Origin: Prevotella pectinovora
GTDB taxonomy: Bacteria > Bacteroidota > Bacteroidia > Bacteroidales > Bacteroidaceae
Direction: 5' to 3'
Assembly (NCBI RefSeq): GCF_000834015.1
Contig: NZ_JXQI01000062.1
Span: 124,001-188,000 of the forward strand
DNA: 64,000 bases
A program made the translations under genes and the position numbers. Positions 27,987-37,203 of this stretch are shown here, piece after piece. Below the pieces are notes generated by a model, which had not been told where the DNA came from, ran no database searches, and saw nothing but the letters and a program-made list of their open reading frames with translations. Every line of letters begins with the position of its first letter. The stretch's first letter is position 1.

Positions 27987-29345
27987 TTAAGCCTCTTCAG
28001 CCAAACGTTTTTTGATAGCCTTGCTGTCTTCTTCATAGCCAGGTTTGTCGAGCAAAGCAAACATGTTGCGCTTGTATGCTTCCACGCCAGGCTGGTTGAA
28101 TGGGTTTACTTCGAGAAGCAGTCCGCTTATTCCGCAAGCCTTCTCGAAGAAGTATATCAGCTGACCGATGTAGTATTCGTCAAGTTTCGGAACGCTGATA
28201 TGTATGTTTGGCACTCCTCCGTCGATATGAGCGAGTCTTGTTCCGAGTTCAGCCATCTTGTTCACTTCGTCCACTCGTTTTCCTGCAAGGAAGTTCAAAC
28301 CGTCCAGATTGTCTTCGTCGTTAGGGAAGAGCAATTCACGGTTAGGCTTCTCTATGCTGATAACGGTTTCATAGATAGTGCGCTCGCCTTCCTGTATCCA
28401 TTGTCCCATAGAATGGAGGTCTGTTGTGAAATCGCAGGAAGCGGGGAAGATTCCTTTGCCTTCTTTTCCTTCGCTTTCGCCATAGAGCTGCTTCCACCAC
28501 TCTGAGAAGAAATGGAGCTTCGGCTGATAGTTCACCATTATCTCGATTTTCTTTCCAGCCTCTTGATAGAGTCCGTTTCTTACGGCAGCGTATTGTGCTG
28601 CAGGGTTTTCTGCGAACGGCACGTTGATATCACAGGCTTTTTCCATTTCCACCGCACCCTCTACGAGTTTCTTGATGTCGAATCCTGCGCATGCGATAGG
28701 TAGGAGTCCTACTGGAGTGAGTACTGAGAAGCGTCCGCCGACGTTGTCAGGAATCACGAATGTCTTGTAGCCTTCTTTTGTGGCTGCTGCACGGGCAGCA
28801 CCCTTCTTGGCGTCAGTAATAGCCACGATTACCTTCTTTGCTTCTTCCTTTCCGCGCTGTTCCTCACATTGCTTCTTGAGCAGTCTGAAAGTGAGTGCTG
28901 TTTCAGTAGTCGTGCCAGACTTGGATATGTTTATTACGCCGAATTTCTTGCCTTTCAGATATGCTGTCAGTTCGGAAAGATAATCCTCGCCGATATTGTT
29001 TCCTGCAAAAAGTATTGTAGGGTTGCTGCCGTCGTTGACGAGCCACTGGAAAGAGTTGCTCAGAGCTTCGATTACGGCTTTTGCGCCAAGGTAGCTTCCG
29101 CCGATACCTGCCACTACGATTGCCTCGCAGTTGCTGCGTAGGGTGTCTGCACATTGCTGGAGCTCAGCGATGAAGTCTGCAGAAATTTCTGATGGCAGAT
29201 GGAGCCAGCCCAGAAAATCGTTTCCTTCACATGTGGCATTCTCCAATGCCTCTTGAGCTTTCTTGACTTTTTCTTCAAAACCTTCCACAGCTCCTGCTTT
29301 CAGAAACTGTTCGGCTTTTTTTGTGTTCAATTTTATTTTTTCCAT
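27987..29345 (-). CDS. pgi: Glucose-6-phosphate isomerase
   Basis: Interconverts glucose 6-phosphate and fructose 6-phosphate. The 452-residue form, shorter than the E. coli enzyme, has the sugar-phosphate isomerase segments [18 protein letters not shown] near residue 77, [11 protein letters not shown] near residue 145, [15 protein letters not shown] near residue 205, and a C-terminal [12 protein letters not shown]. It starts 28 bases after gpsA and probably closes the run lysS-gpsA-pgi, ending at the hairpin at 27927-27960. Confidence 0.96.
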   Translation of the reverse strand: MEKIKLNTKKAEQFLKAGAVEGFEEKVKKAQEALENATCEGNDFLGWLHLPSEISADFIAELQQCADTLRSNCEAIVVAGIGGSYLGAKAVIEALSNSFQWLVNDGSNPTILFAGNNIGEDYLSELTAYLKGKKFGVINISKSGTTTETALTFRLLKKQCEEQRGKEEAKKVIVAITDAKKGAARAAATKEGYKTFVIPDNVGGRFSVLTPVGLLPIACAGFDIKKLVEGAVEMEKACDINVPFAENPAAQYAAVRNGLYQEAGKKIEIMVNYQPKLHFFSEWWKQLYGESEGKEGKGIFPASCDFTTDLHSMGQWIQEGERTIYETVISIEKPNRELLFPNDEDNLDGLNFLAGKRVDEVNKMAELGTRLAHIDGGVPNIHISVPKLDEYYIGQLIYFFEKACGISGLLLEVNPFNQPGVEAYKRNMFALLDKPGYEEDSKAIKKRLAEEA

Positions 29346-29373
29346 ATTCGTTTGTGATTTATGTTTGTCTTCT

Positions 29374-30369
29374 TTATCTGAAAGAATCTGTCAGCAGCTT
29401 TATTTCAATCTGCGGACTTATGCGTTCGTACAAGATGTTGTATACAGCATCCAGAATCGGCATGTTCACATGCATGTGTCTGTTTATCTCTTTCATGCAT
29501 TTCGTTCCGAAATATCCTTCGGCTATCATCTCCATCTCTATCTGTGCGCTTTTCACGCTATATCCTTTGCCTATCATCGTTCCGAATGTGCGGTTGCGCG
29601 AGAAGTTGCTGTATGCCGTGACGAGAAGGTCGCCAAGATAGACGGAGTCATATACGCAACGCTTGATAGGGTGTACGGCAGTCAGGAATCTTGACATTTC
29701 CTGCACGGCATTAGATATGAGTACCGACTGGAAATTGTCGCCGAATTTCAGTCCGCTGCATATTCCCGACGCTATTGCATATACGTTTTTCAATACGGAA
29801 GCATATTCTATTCCGACTACATCGAGGCTTGTCTTCGTCTTGATATAGTCGTTCACCAGTATGTCTGTGAATGCCTGGGCTTTTTCCTCGTCGCAGCATC
29901 CCACGGTCAGATACGACAACCTTTCGAGTGCTACCTCTTCGGCGTGCGACGGTCCTCCAAGGCAAGCGATGTTTTCTTCCGGCACGTCGAATACGTTGTG
30001 GAAGTATTCTGAGCATACCAGGTTTTCATCGGGTACGATACCTTTTATGGCTGTGACGATGAATTTGTTTGAAATGTTTGTCTTGAGCTTCTTCAGGTGG
30101 TTTTTCAGGTATGGTGATGGTGTTACAAACACCAGCGTATCGTATTTTTCTACAATCTCGTTGATGTCTGAAGAGAAACAAATCTCATCTACATTAAATC
30201 TAACTCCCATCAGATAAGACGGGTTGTGTCCTAATCGGCGAAATTCGTCAATGCGGTCATCTCTGCGGATGTACCATCCAATGTGGTGGGTTTTTTCCAC
30301 AACAATCTTTGCAATAGCCGTAGCCCAGCTACCTCCGCCAATTATTGCAATTTTACCACAGTTAAACAT
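29374..30369 (-). CDS. gpsA: Glycerol-3-phosphate dehydrogenase [NAD(P)+]
   Basis: Makes sn-glycerol 3-phosphate from dihydroxyacetone phosphate for membrane lipids. The ATG at 30369 ([19 protein letters not shown]) is preferred to 30429 because it puts the GGGSWATA dinucleotide fold at the usual distance from the start, gives 331 residues, the normal length, and leaves the 30391-30433 hairpin outside the gene. Further family marks are [17 protein letters not shown] and [12 protein letters not shown]. It sits between lysS and pgi on the minus strand. Confidence 0.93.
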   Translation of the reverse strand: MFNCGKIAIIGGGSWATAIAKIVVEKTHHIGWYIRRDDRIDEFRRLGHNPSYLMGVRFNVDEICFSSDINEIVEKYDTLVFVTPSPYLKNHLKKLKTNISNKFIVTAIKGIVPDENLVCSEYFHNVFDVPEENIACLGGPSHAEEVALERLSYLTVGCCDEEKAQAFTDILVNDYIKTKTSLDVVGIEYASVLKNVYAIASGICSGLKFGDNFQSVLISNAVQEMSRFLTAVHPIKRCVYDSVYLGDLLVTAYSNFSRNRTFGTMIGKGYSVKSAQIEMEMIAEGYFGTKCMKEINRHMHVNMPILDAVYNILYERISPQIEIKLLTDSFR

Positions 30370-30390
30370 TCTGTCAAATTTGTTTGGGTG

Positions 30391-30433
30391 AGATATGTCC
30401 GGACCCATTGTTCTTTGTCGTCCGGACATATCT
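30391..30433. repeat. Perfect inverted repeat between lysS and gpsA
   Basis: AGATATGTCCGGAC (30391-30404) and GTCCGGACATATCT (30420-30433) are a perfect 14-base inverted repeat with a 15-base loop, in the 78 bases between lysS and gpsA. No T run follows on the minus strand, so it may be a processing or stability hairpin rather than a terminator. Confidence 0.75.
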
Positions 30434-30447
30434 GGAGATATGAATTA

Positions 30448-32208
30448 TTAAGATTCTGTCGAAGCATTTGCTTCAGCCGAAGGATTGGCTTTGTCAATCC
30501 AGTTCTGCACTTCGTCGAGAGACGGCTTTTCGTAGCCCAATTTGTATTTCTTGTTTATTTCTCCTATTTTCTGCTGGAGACCTTGTGCCTTTTCGCCCTT
30601 GATGTCTGAGATGAGGTTGAATCCGGCCTTACGCATTACGTAAGCCCAATTTTCCGACACTCCGATTTCTTCCCATTCGTTTATGGTGCTTTGCGGCATT
30701 TTCTTTTCCGGCTTCATCTGTGGAAAGAACAACACTTCCTGGATGTAAGTCTTTCCCGTCATGAGCATTACGAGGCGGTCTATGCCGATGCCGATACCGC
30801 TGGTAGGAGGCATGCCGTATTGCAGCGCACGCAGGAAATCCTTGTCAATGATCATTGCCTCGTCATCGCCCTTGTCGGCAAGCTTCATCTGGTCTACGAA
30901 ACGGTTCTCCTGGTCGATTGGATCGTTGAGCTCAGAGTATGCGTTGGCAAGCTCCTTGCCGTTTACCATCAGCTCGAAGCGCTCTGTAAGACCAGGCTTC
31001 GAACGGTGCATCTTTGTCAGCGGAGACATTTCCACCGGATAGTCTGTGATGAATGTAGGCTGGATGAATGTTCCTTCGCAGAACTCTCCGAAGAGTTCGT
31101 CGATGAGTTTTCCCTTGCCGAATGTCTCGTCGACTTCCATTCCCTTTTCAAGGCAGAACGCACGGATTTCCTCTTCTGTCTTTCCGTTGCAGTCGAAACC
31201 TGTTTTCTCCTTGATGGCGTCAAGGATAGGCAGGCGGCGGTATGGAGCCTTGAAGCTCACCATCTTGCCGTCTATTTCCCTTTCAGGCGAACCGTTCACT
31301 GCTATACAGATTGTCTCGAGGAGTTTCTCTGTGAATGCCATCATCCAGTTGTAGTCCTTGTATTGCACGTAGAGCTCCATACATGTGAACTCTGGATTGT
31401 GGTTGCGGTCCATTCCCTCGTTCCTGAAGTTCTTTCCGATTTCATAAACACCTTCAAAACCGCCTACTATAAGCCTCTTCAGATACAGCTCTGTGGCAAT
31501 ACGCATATACATATCCTGGTCGAGGGCGTTGAAATGAGTGATGAACGGTCTTGCCGACGCACCACCTGCGATACTCTGCAGGGTAGGGGTCTCCACCTCC
31601 GTGTAGCCGGCTTCGTCGAGCACTTTTCTCAGCGTGCGCAACACCGTGGCGCGTTTCAGGAAAGTGTCCTTCACTCCGTCGTTCACAACGAGGTCTACAT
31701 ATCTCTGTCTGTAGCGAAGTTCCGGATCGTCGAATTTGTCGTATGCCACTCCGTCCTTGTATTTCACGATAGGCAGCGGCTTCAGACTTTTCGAGAGCAG
31801 GGTCAGCTCCTGTGCGTGAACTGAAATCTCGCCTGTCTGTGTGCGGAATACGAATCCTTTGACACCGATGAAGTCACCGATGTCCATGAGCTTTTTGAAT
31901 ACTACATTATAAAGGTCCTTGTTGTCGCCGTGACAGATCTCGTCGCGTGAAACATACACCTGTATTCTTCCTTTGGAGTCTTGTATCTCAGCGAAGGATG
32001 CCTTTCCCATGACTCTGCGGCCCATCAGTCGGCCCGCTATCATCACTTGGCGTGGTTCGTCCTCGTCTTTGAACTCAGATCTTATGTCAGTACTGAAAGC
32101 GTTTGTTGGAAACTCTGCGGCAGGATATGGGTCGATGCCCATATCGCGTAGCGTCTGCAAGCTCTGGCGGCGTACAATCTCTTGTTCGCTCAATTCTAGA
32201 ATGTTCAT
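30448..32208 (-). CDS. lysS: Lysyl-tRNA synthetase (class II)
   Basis: Charges tRNA-Lys. The 586-residue protein has the N-terminal OB-fold (RVMGKASFAEIQDSKGRIQVYVS), class II motif 1 region (RQRYVDLV), motif 2 (NFRNEGMDRNHNPEFTCMEL) and motif 3 (GIGIGIDRLVMLMTGK). About 75 residues continue past motif 3, as in other Bacteroidota enzymes, ending in a low-complexity Ser/Ala/Glu tail. It precedes gpsA and pgi on the minus strand. A TAACTTTG-like -7 box lies at 32348-32355. Confidence 0.96.
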   Translation of the reverse strand: MNILELSEQEIVRRQSLQTLRDMGIDPYPAAEFPTNAFSTDIRSEFKDEDEPRQVMIAGRLMGRRVMGKASFAEIQDSKGRIQVYVSRDEICHGDNKDLYNVVFKKLMDIGDFIGVKGFVFRTQTGEISVHAQELTLLSKSLKPLPIVKYKDGVAYDKFDDPELRYRQRYVDLVVNDGVKDTFLKRATVLRTLRKVLDEAGYTEVETPTLQSIAGGASARPFITHFNALDQDMYMRIATELYLKRLIVGGFEGVYEIGKNFRNEGMDRNHNPEFTCMELYVQYKDYNWMMAFTEKLLETICIAVNGSPEREIDGKMVSFKAPYRRLPILDAIKEKTGFDCNGKTEEEIRAFCLEKGMEVDETFGKGKLIDELFGEFCEGTFIQPTFITDYPVEMSPLTKMHRSKPGLTERFELMVNGKELANAYSELNDPIDQENRFVDQMKLADKGDDEAMIIDKDFLRALQYGMPPTSGIGIGIDRLVMLMTGKTYIQEVLFFPQMKPEKKMPQSTINEWEEIGVSENWAYVMRKAGFNLISDIKGEKAQGLQQKIGEINKKYKLGYEKPSLDEVQNWIDKANPSAEANASTES

Positions 32209-32347
32209 ATTATATTATCTTGTAATTTTCTTTTTACGTTGAAAAGGCATTTCGGACATCAGTTGACAAGTGACCAACCTGCATCTTGTCTGCCTGTAAG
32301 CAAGTTCGGAAACTTGCTGAACTCCTATACCTTAATGCTTGATTTTG

Positions 32348-32355
32348 CAAAGTTA
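32348..32355 (-). promoter_or_regulatory. Possible -7 box of the lysS promoter
   Basis: TAACTTTG on the minus strand, 140 bases before lysS, matches TAnnTTTG. No clear TTTG lies 19-21 bases upstream. The 32209-32633 gap otherwise holds a small hairpin (CAAGTTCGGAAACTTG), the rpoD terminator and a short sequence near 32424-32447 that recurs near 52254. Confidence 0.45.
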
Positions 32356-32516
32356 ATAAATTTATTATTAAAAGCCTTGCGTTTTGTGATTTTTTATTCT
32401 CAACAACTTGCTAATACTCATTAGAAGCCAGACAAAATCTACTCTTCAAGAAATACGGAATCCATGCAAACCGTAACCGTCGGTTTGGGTTCAAATAAAG
32501 TAAGTGGGAAAGAAAA

Positions 32517-32565
32517 ATGCGTCATGCCGCCATGATGTATGAATCATGTCTGTGGCAAGACGCAT
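32517..32565 (-). terminator. Terminator of rpoD
   Basis: ATGCGTCATGCC (32517-32528) pairs with GGCAAGACGCAT (32554-32565) with one mismatch, and an inner stem CATGAT/ATCATG (32531-32548) sits in the loop. On the minus strand a TTTTTC run follows directly. It lies about 70 bases after the rpoD stop. Confidence 0.8.
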
Positions 32566-32633
32566 ATATTGTCTGCTATGGGGAATTGCTTCCCGTCTTT
32601 TGTCTCATTTCTTCCCCAACATAGGGGTGGGCA

Positions 32634-33506
32634 TCAGCCCAGATATTTGATGAGGATCTTGGCGTTGCCGCTGTCGCGCAGCTTGGCGATGCTCTTCTCT
32701 CTGATCTGTCTCACGCGCTCACGTGTAAGACCGAGCTGGTCGCCTATTTCCTCAAGGCCCTTTTCCTGACATCCTATACCGAAGCATTCGCGGATGATGG
32801 TTATCTCTCTCTCTTTGAGCACCTTGCTCAATACGGAATTAAGCTCAAGGGCCATGGATTCGTGGTCTACCACGCGGTCGGTCCTGCTGTCCTCTCCACT
32901 AGGCATCACGTCGAGCATACAGTTGTCTTCACCGTCCTGGAATGGGGCGTCGATGCTCACGTGGTGACCGTCGGCAGCAAGCGACTGTCCGATCTTCTCT
33001 TCGTCGAGCTTCGTTACTTCAGAGAGCTCGGAAACTGAAGGATGACGCTGGTTTTCCTGCTCAAACTTGTTGATCTCATGGTTTATCTTGTTGAGCGAAC
33101 CCACCTGGTTCAGCGGGAGTCTCACGATGCGGCTCTGCTCTGCTATTGCCTGAAGGATGCTTTGGCGGATCCACCACACGGCGTAGGAGATGAACTTGAA
33201 GCCTCTGGTCTCATCGAATTTCTGTGCTGCCTTGATGAGTCCGATGTTGCCTTCGTCTATAAGGTCGGTCAGAGTAAGGCCCTGATGCTGATATTGCTTG
33301 GCAACAGATACGACAAATCTAAGATTGGCTGTCACCAACTTGTTCTTTGCTCTTTCGCCCTCACGTCCGCCTTTCTTGATTTTCTGTGCGAGTTCAATCT
33401 CCTCGTCGATGGAAATCAACGGCGCACGACCTATCTCAACGAGGTATTTGTCGAGTGCTTCACTGGAACGGTTGGTAATACTTTTCTGAATTTTTAGTTG
33501 TCTCAT
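32634..33506 (-). CDS. rpoD: Primary RNA polymerase sigma factor (sigma-70 family)
   Basis: Housekeeping sigma factor. The 290-residue protein lacks region 1.1 and starts almost at region 1.2 (YLVEIGRAPLIS), then has region 2 (NLRFVVSVAKQYQHQGLTL, FKFISYAVWWIRQSI), region 3 and region 4 with the helix-turn-helix LEEIGDQLGLTRERVRQI. This short form is the one found throughout Bacteroidota and recognises TTTG/TAnnTTTG promoters, as seen in this window. It is a single-gene unit with its own -7 box (33582-33589) and terminator (32517-32565). Confidence 0.97.
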   Translation of the reverse strand: MRQLKIQKSITNRSSEALDKYLVEIGRAPLISIDEEIELAQKIKKGGREGERAKNKLVTANLRFVVSVAKQYQHQGLTLTDLIDEGNIGLIKAAQKFDETRGFKFISYAVWWIRQSILQAIAEQSRIVRLPLNQVGSLNKINHEINKFEQENQRHPSVSELSEVTKLDEEKIGQSLAADGHHVSIDAPFQDGEDNCMLDVMPSGEDSRTDRVVDHESMALELNSVLSKVLKEREITIIRECFGIGCQEKGLEEIGDQLGLTRERVRQIREKSIAKLRDSGNAKILIKYLG

Positions 33507-33581
33507 GCCTGATATTTTCTTTAAAACCTTATAAGTAGCTGATTATTAATACTTTAATATTGTTTTCCTGAAAAAACGATG

Positions 33582-33589
33582 CAAAGGTA
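33582..33589 (-). promoter_or_regulatory. Probable -7 box of the rpoD promoter
   Basis: TACCTTTG followed by C on the minus strand, about 75 bases before rpoD, matches TAnnTTTG exactly. The -33 position (about 33610) is only a partial match (ATTG). Confidence 0.6.
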
Positions 33590-33696
33590 CTAAAAATATC
33601 CTCCCGTGTCAATGGTTTTAACAAAACTTTAACACTTACGTGTGTTTGTTCTTCTGAAAAGCCGTAATGGTGACAGGCATTCATGTTTGATTGTCT

Positions 33697-34167
33697 TCAT
33701 TCGTGATGATACGGTTCGCCTTTTATGATTGTGCACGCCCTGTATATCTGCTCCACGAAGAGCAGGCGTATCATCTGGTGTGAGAAAGTCATTTTTGAGA
33801 GCGACAGCTTGGCGTCGCTTCTCTCGTATACGGAGTCGGCAAAGCCGTACGGTCCGCCGATTATGAACACGAGGCTCCGTGCAGTCTGCTGCTGCTTCTC
33901 TATCCATCTGGCAAACTCTATGCTTCTGTATTCCTTGCCGTGTTCGTCGAGCAGCACCACGGTGTCTGACGGTTGCAGCCTCTTGAGAATCTGTTCCGCT
34001 TCCATCTCCTTCTGGTTGCTCTGTGTGAGGCTTTTCGTGTTTTTGAGTTCGGGGATTACATCTATGTCGAAAGGCATGTAATGCTTCACTCTTCCCACAT
34101 AGTCGTCAATCCCTTTCGTTATGTTCTTGTCGTTGGTCTTTCCCACGACTAAAAGTTTTGTCTTCAT
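33697..34167 (-). CDS. rlmH: 23S rRNA pseudouridine-1915 N3-methyltransferase
   Basis: A small SPOUT methyltransferase of 156 residues that methylates pseudouridine in helix 69 of 23S rRNA on the 70S ribosome. Family features are the LLVVGKT start, LLDEHGKEYRSIEFA, the SAM-binding knot FIIGGPYGFA, and LSLSKMTFSHQMIRLLFVEQIYRA near the C-terminus, ending in YHHE. It sits between rpoD and the DUF4491-like gene on the minus strand. Confidence 0.96.
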   Translation of the reverse strand: MKTKLLVVGKTNDKNITKGIDDYVGRVKHYMPFDIDVIPELKNTKSLTQSNQKEMEAEQILKRLQPSDTVVLLDEHGKEYRSIEFARWIEKQQQTARSLVFIIGGPYGFADSVYERSDAKLSLSKMTFSHQMIRLLFVEQIYRACTIIKGEPYHHE

Positions 34168-34247
34168 TTCCTCTGTTCTTTGTCCTGTCTTTCGGTTTCA
34201 TGATGAAGCGTGGCAATGCCTGTATGCGCAACGAGAGGCTGCGCTTT

Positions 34248-34547
34248 CTATTTGTCGTATTCGTCTTTTCGCTTTGGGTTCATCGGAAACCATCCTTTTC
34301 TCACTCTTTCTCTCTGTTCGAAGAGTTCGAGGATAGACCATAGGAATGACGCCCCGGCAAGTCCCAGCGCTGCCGACCCGATAATGTCTTCTACGAAAAG
34401 CGCTGCCGCCAGACACAGGAGTCCGAGGAGCATGAACACCCACCAGTATCTTACTCCGGTGTAGTATTCCGTCTTTATCACTATGGGGTGGAACACGCCT
34501 ATTATCGCCAATGCCATTACGGCTATTATGATACCTGTGAAAAACAT
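34248..34547 (-). CDS. Small membrane protein, DUF4491-like
   Basis: A 99-residue protein of unknown function. It has an N-terminal helix (FTGIIIAVMALAIIG), then HPIVIKTEYYTGVRYWW, two further hydrophobic helices, and a charged cytoplasmic-type tail with GWFPMNPKRK. This pattern fits the DUF4491 family of Bacteroidota as remembered. It lies between hisC and rlmH in the same orientation. Confidence 0.75.
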   Translation of the reverse strand: MFFTGIIIAVMALAIIGVFHPIVIKTEYYTGVRYWWVFMLLGLLCLAAALFVEDIIGSAALGLAGASFLWSILELFEQRERVRKGWFPMNPKRKDEYDK

Positions 34548-34627
34548 TTGTTTATATTGATTTTTTTGAATAATTGGAGAACAGGCAAGGAATGTACGGC
34601 CTGTCTTCCGTTAGGTTATGGACTTGT

Positions 34628-35677
34628 TTATTCTTCTTCCGTCTTCAGGAGTCTTAGTGCGGCGAGCAGTTCGCTGTTTTCCGACTTGCTGCCTACGGTG
34701 ATTCTCAGGCAGTCTTCACACAGCGGCACGCCTGCCATGCTCTTCACCAATATGCTGTTTCCCTTGAGGTGGTCGTACACTTTTTTGGCGTCGGTCATCT
34801 GGGCAAGGAAGAAGTTCGTCTCTGTCGGATAAACCTTCTTGCACGAAGGCAGCAGTCTGAAGGCTTCAACCATCCTTTCGCGCTCCGCCAACAGTATGTT
34901 CACCCATTTCTCCACGTCGTATTGTCTGTCGAGGAGCTTGGACACGCTTTCCTGGGTCAGCGTGTTGACGTTGTAGGGATTTCTCACCTTATTTAATATG
35001 TCGATGATTTCCGGAAAGGCGAAGGCGGCACCAAGCCGTAGTCCTGCGCATCCCCATGAGTTGCTGAAGGTGTCAAGCACTATCAGGTTAGGATATTTGT
35101 ATAGTTCGTGCCTCAGAGGCGTGGCGCTTGAGAAGTCTGAATAAGCCTCGTCAACAACCACAAGTCCTTCGAATCCGTTTATGATCTTCACGATTTCTTC
35201 TCTCTGCAGTTCGTTGCCCGTCGGGTCGTTGGGTGAGCAGAGCCAAATGATCTTTGTGTTTCCGTCGCATGCTGCGAGTACTCTCTCGGCAGAAAGCTGG
35301 AAATTCTCGTCGAGTGCCGCCTTTCTGTATTCCACGTTGTTTATCTCGGCAAGCCTTTCATACATCCTGCATGTCGGTTCTATCGCCACAACATTGTCTC
35401 TGCCAGGTTCGGCGAAACATCTGTATATGATGTCTGCGGCTTCGTCTGCTCCATTGCTCAGGAGTATGCATTCGGCTGGCAGCTTCTTCATCTTTGCGAT
35501 TGCCCTCTTCAGCTCCGTCTGTCGTATTTCGGGATATCTGTTATACGGGGTGTTGTAAGGATTCTCGTTGGCATCGAGAAGCACCAATCCGGTCTTGTTG
35601 CCGTTTGAGCTTCTTTCATGTCCGTATGGCTCGAGTCTTAATATGTTTTGACGTACTAATTCGTTGAGTCGCTTCAT
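34628..35677 (-). CDS. hisC: Histidinol-phosphate aminotransferase-like protein lacking the PLP lysine
   Basis: A 349-residue HisC-family protein with LLDANENPYN, YNRYPEIRQTELK, NGADEAAD, SPNDPTGN and DEAYSDF in the usual order. In working enzymes the internal aldimine lysine lies in a TFSKxxG motif. Here the same place reads DTFSNSWGCAGLRLG, with asparagine at residue 206 (codon AAC, 35060-35062). The following arginine is kept. The rest of the fold looks intact and the frame is open, so this looks like a paralogue that has lost or changed activity rather than a decaying gene. No other histidine gene is nearby. Confidence 0.85.
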   Translation of the reverse strand: MKRLNELVRQNILRLEPYGHERSSNGNKTGLVLLDANENPYNTPYNRYPEIRQTELKRAIAKMKKLPAECILLSNGADEAADIIYRCFAEPGRDNVVAIEPTCRMYERLAEINNVEYRKAALDENFQLSAERVLAACDGNTKIIWLCSPNDPTGNELQREEIVKIINGFEGLVVVDEAYSDFSSATPLRHELYKYPNLIVLDTFSNSWGCAGLRLGAAFAFPEIIDILNKVRNPYNVNTLTQESVSKLLDRQYDVEKWVNILLAERERMVEAFRLLPSCKKVYPTETNFFLAQMTDAKKVYDHLKGNSILVKSMAGVPLCEDCLRITVGSKSENSELLAALRLLKTEEE

Positions 35678-35809
35678 GTTGTGCGGTTTCTTTAAATCTT
35701 TGTTGTGATATGGTTGTCATGATTGTCTTCATTCGAAACGTGGCTTGAATGCGCTTCGTGGCATCTGGTGGTTTCGGTTGCGAAGGCAATCTTTTTCTTT
35801 ATCATACCG

Positions 35810-35841
35810 CAAATTTAGTCATTTTGTGATATATTTGCAAG
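35810..35841 (-). promoter_or_regulatory. Probable promoter of the hisC-like gene
   Basis: On the minus strand TAAATTTG (35810-35817) matches the -7 consensus, with a CTTG sequence (35838-35841) 20 bases upstream. It is divergent from the promoter of the MltF-like gene. Confidence 0.5.
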
Positions 35842-35857
35842 GAAATAGCTATCTTTG
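35823..35857 (+). promoter_or_regulatory. Probable promoter of the MltF-like gene
   Basis: TATCTTTG (35850-35857) matches TAnnTTTG. A TTTG at 35823-35826 lies 23 bases upstream, slightly longer than usual. The start codon is 63 bases further on. Confidence 0.55.
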
Positions 35858-35920
35858 TGGGCTATTTGTTCTGCATGCTGTTGTGCCGGAACGATATTTA
35901 CCCGTAATTAAAAACAATTC

Positions 35921-37159
35921 ATGACAAGATATTTTCGTTGCCGTAATGGCCATTTGCTTTTCATCATCATGCTTTTGCCTGTTCTCATGCTTGCCGTTTC
36001 TTGCAGAGACAAGGCGGCAGACAAGTCTATCGTCACTCCCTGGGGCGAGGTGATGACAGACTCCGTGTCGGCTGGAGGCTTTTGCAGCATCTCGGAGATA
36101 GTGAGCAACGGCGAACTGATAGTGGTGACGCTAAGCGGTCCGCAGACATATTTCGAATACCACGGCAGGGGCTTCGGCACCCAGTATCTGCTTTGTGAGA
36201 AGTTCGCCCAGCAGCTTGGTGTTGCCCTTCGTGTGGAGGTGTGCAAAGACACGGCGGAGCTTGCCGAGAGGGTGAGGCAGGGTAGTGCCGACCTTATAAT
36301 GTGTATGTTGCCTAAGGGCATGAAGCAGGGTGGCGGACTGAAGTTCTGCGGTGCCTATTCTGATGGCATGCAATGGGCGGTGGCCAAGGGCAACGGCGGA
36401 TTGGCGAAAGCCCTTGACGGCTGGTATAAGCCCAAGATGCTTGCCGACATAAAGAAGGAGGAGCGGTTTCTGTTGTCTTCGCGTAGCGTTTCGCGTCATG
36501 TCTATGCTCCGTTCCTGTCGCGCGAAAATGGCGTAATCTCTAAATATGACCCGCTTTTCCGCCGCTATGCCCCCGTGGCGCGGTGGGACTGGCGGCTGTT
36601 GGCGGCACAATGTTATCAGGAGTCGTGCTTCGACCCCAATGCCAGGTCGTGGGCTGGAGCCTGCGGACTGATGCAGATAATGCCTTCCACGGCAGATCAT
36701 ATAGGTCTCGCCCGTAGCGACATGCACGACCCGGAGAGGAGCATTGAGGCTGCTGTGCGCCTTCTTGCCGAACTGTCGTCTGTCTTCAGCAACGTGCGTT
36801 CTGCCGAGGAGCGCCAGTGCTTCGTACTCGCAGCATACAATGGCGGTGCGAACCACGTGAAAGACGCCATGGCGCTTGCCCGGAAGCATGGCGGCAATCC
36901 GTCGAGATGGAATGATGTGGCACCATACGTGCTGAAGCTTCAGCAGCCGGAATTCTATAACGATCCTGTGGTGAGATATGGCTATATGCGAGGGTGGGAG
37001 ACTGTAGACTATGTTTATCGCATCCGCAAGCGCTATGCCCAGTATCGCGGATGCAAATATACGGGGCCTTCTGTGGAGGGGATTTCCAGCGGTTCCTACG
37101 ATGCAGGCGGTGTGATGACTCCCCGCAGGGCTACAAAGAAATACAAATATCACATATAG
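35921..37159 (+). CDS. mltF: Membrane-bound lytic transglycosylase, MltF-like lipoprotein
   Basis: Cleaves peptidoglycan glycan strands in the periplasm. The 412-residue protein starts with a lipoprotein signal (lipobox LAVSC, near residue 28), followed by a substrate-binding-protein-like domain (LIVVTLSGPQTYFEYHGRGFGTQYLL, ADLIMCMLP) and a C-terminal SLT domain with the catalytic glutamate in CYQESCFDPNARS, GACGLMQIMPSTA and LAAYNGGANHV. This order is that of MltF. It is transcribed alone, with a good -7 box upstream and a hairpin right after the stop. Confidence 0.92.
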   Translation: MTRYFRCRNGHLLFIIMLLPVLMLAVSCRDKAADKSIVTPWGEVMTDSVSAGGFCSISEIVSNGELIVVTLSGPQTYFEYHGRGFGTQYLLCEKFAQQLGVALRVEVCKDTAELAERVRQGSADLIMCMLPKGMKQGGGLKFCGAYSDGMQWAVAKGNGGLAKALDGWYKPKMLADIKKEERFLLSSRSVSRHVYAPFLSRENGVISKYDPLFRRYAPVARWDWRLLAAQCYQESCFDPNARSWAGACGLMQIMPSTADHIGLARSDMHDPERSIEAAVRLLAELSSVFSNVRSAEERQCFVLAAYNGGANHVKDAMALARKHGGNPSRWNDVAPYVLKLQQPEFYNDPVVRYGYMRGWETVDYVYRIRKRYAQYRGCKYTGPSVEGISSGSYDAGGVMTPRRATKKYKYHI

Positions 37160-37166
37160 CCTGTTG

Positions 37167-37203
37167 CAAACAGGCGGTTTGTGACTCGCAAACCGGCTGT
37201 TTG
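37167..37203 (+). terminator. Terminator of the MltF-like gene
   Basis: CAAACAGGCGGTTTG (37167-37181) pairs with CAAACCGGCTGTTTG (37189-37203) with one mismatch and a 7-base loop, 8 bases after the stop. The T run is weak (GTTTTCGGTGTTTTT some 8 bases on). Confidence 0.65.

Noticed and set aside
27752..28060. Minus-strand open frame of 102 codons before the riboswitch
   Set aside because: It overlaps the pgi 3' end, the pgi terminator and the B12 operon promoter, and has no family resemblance.
30691..31824. Antisense open frame of 377 codons in lysS
   Set aside because: lysS motifs 2 and 3 are coded on the other strand; no evidence of expression.
32209..32633. tRNA gene in the gap between rpoD and lysS
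   Set aside because: No cloverleaf or T-arm consensus found; the gap holds a terminator and promoter sequence only.
34628..35677. Threonine-phosphate decarboxylase rather than HisC
   Set aside because: ANENPYN, YNRYP and the sequence around TFSNSWG fit HisC; the true threonine-phosphate decarboxylase is in the B12 operon at 9893-10906.
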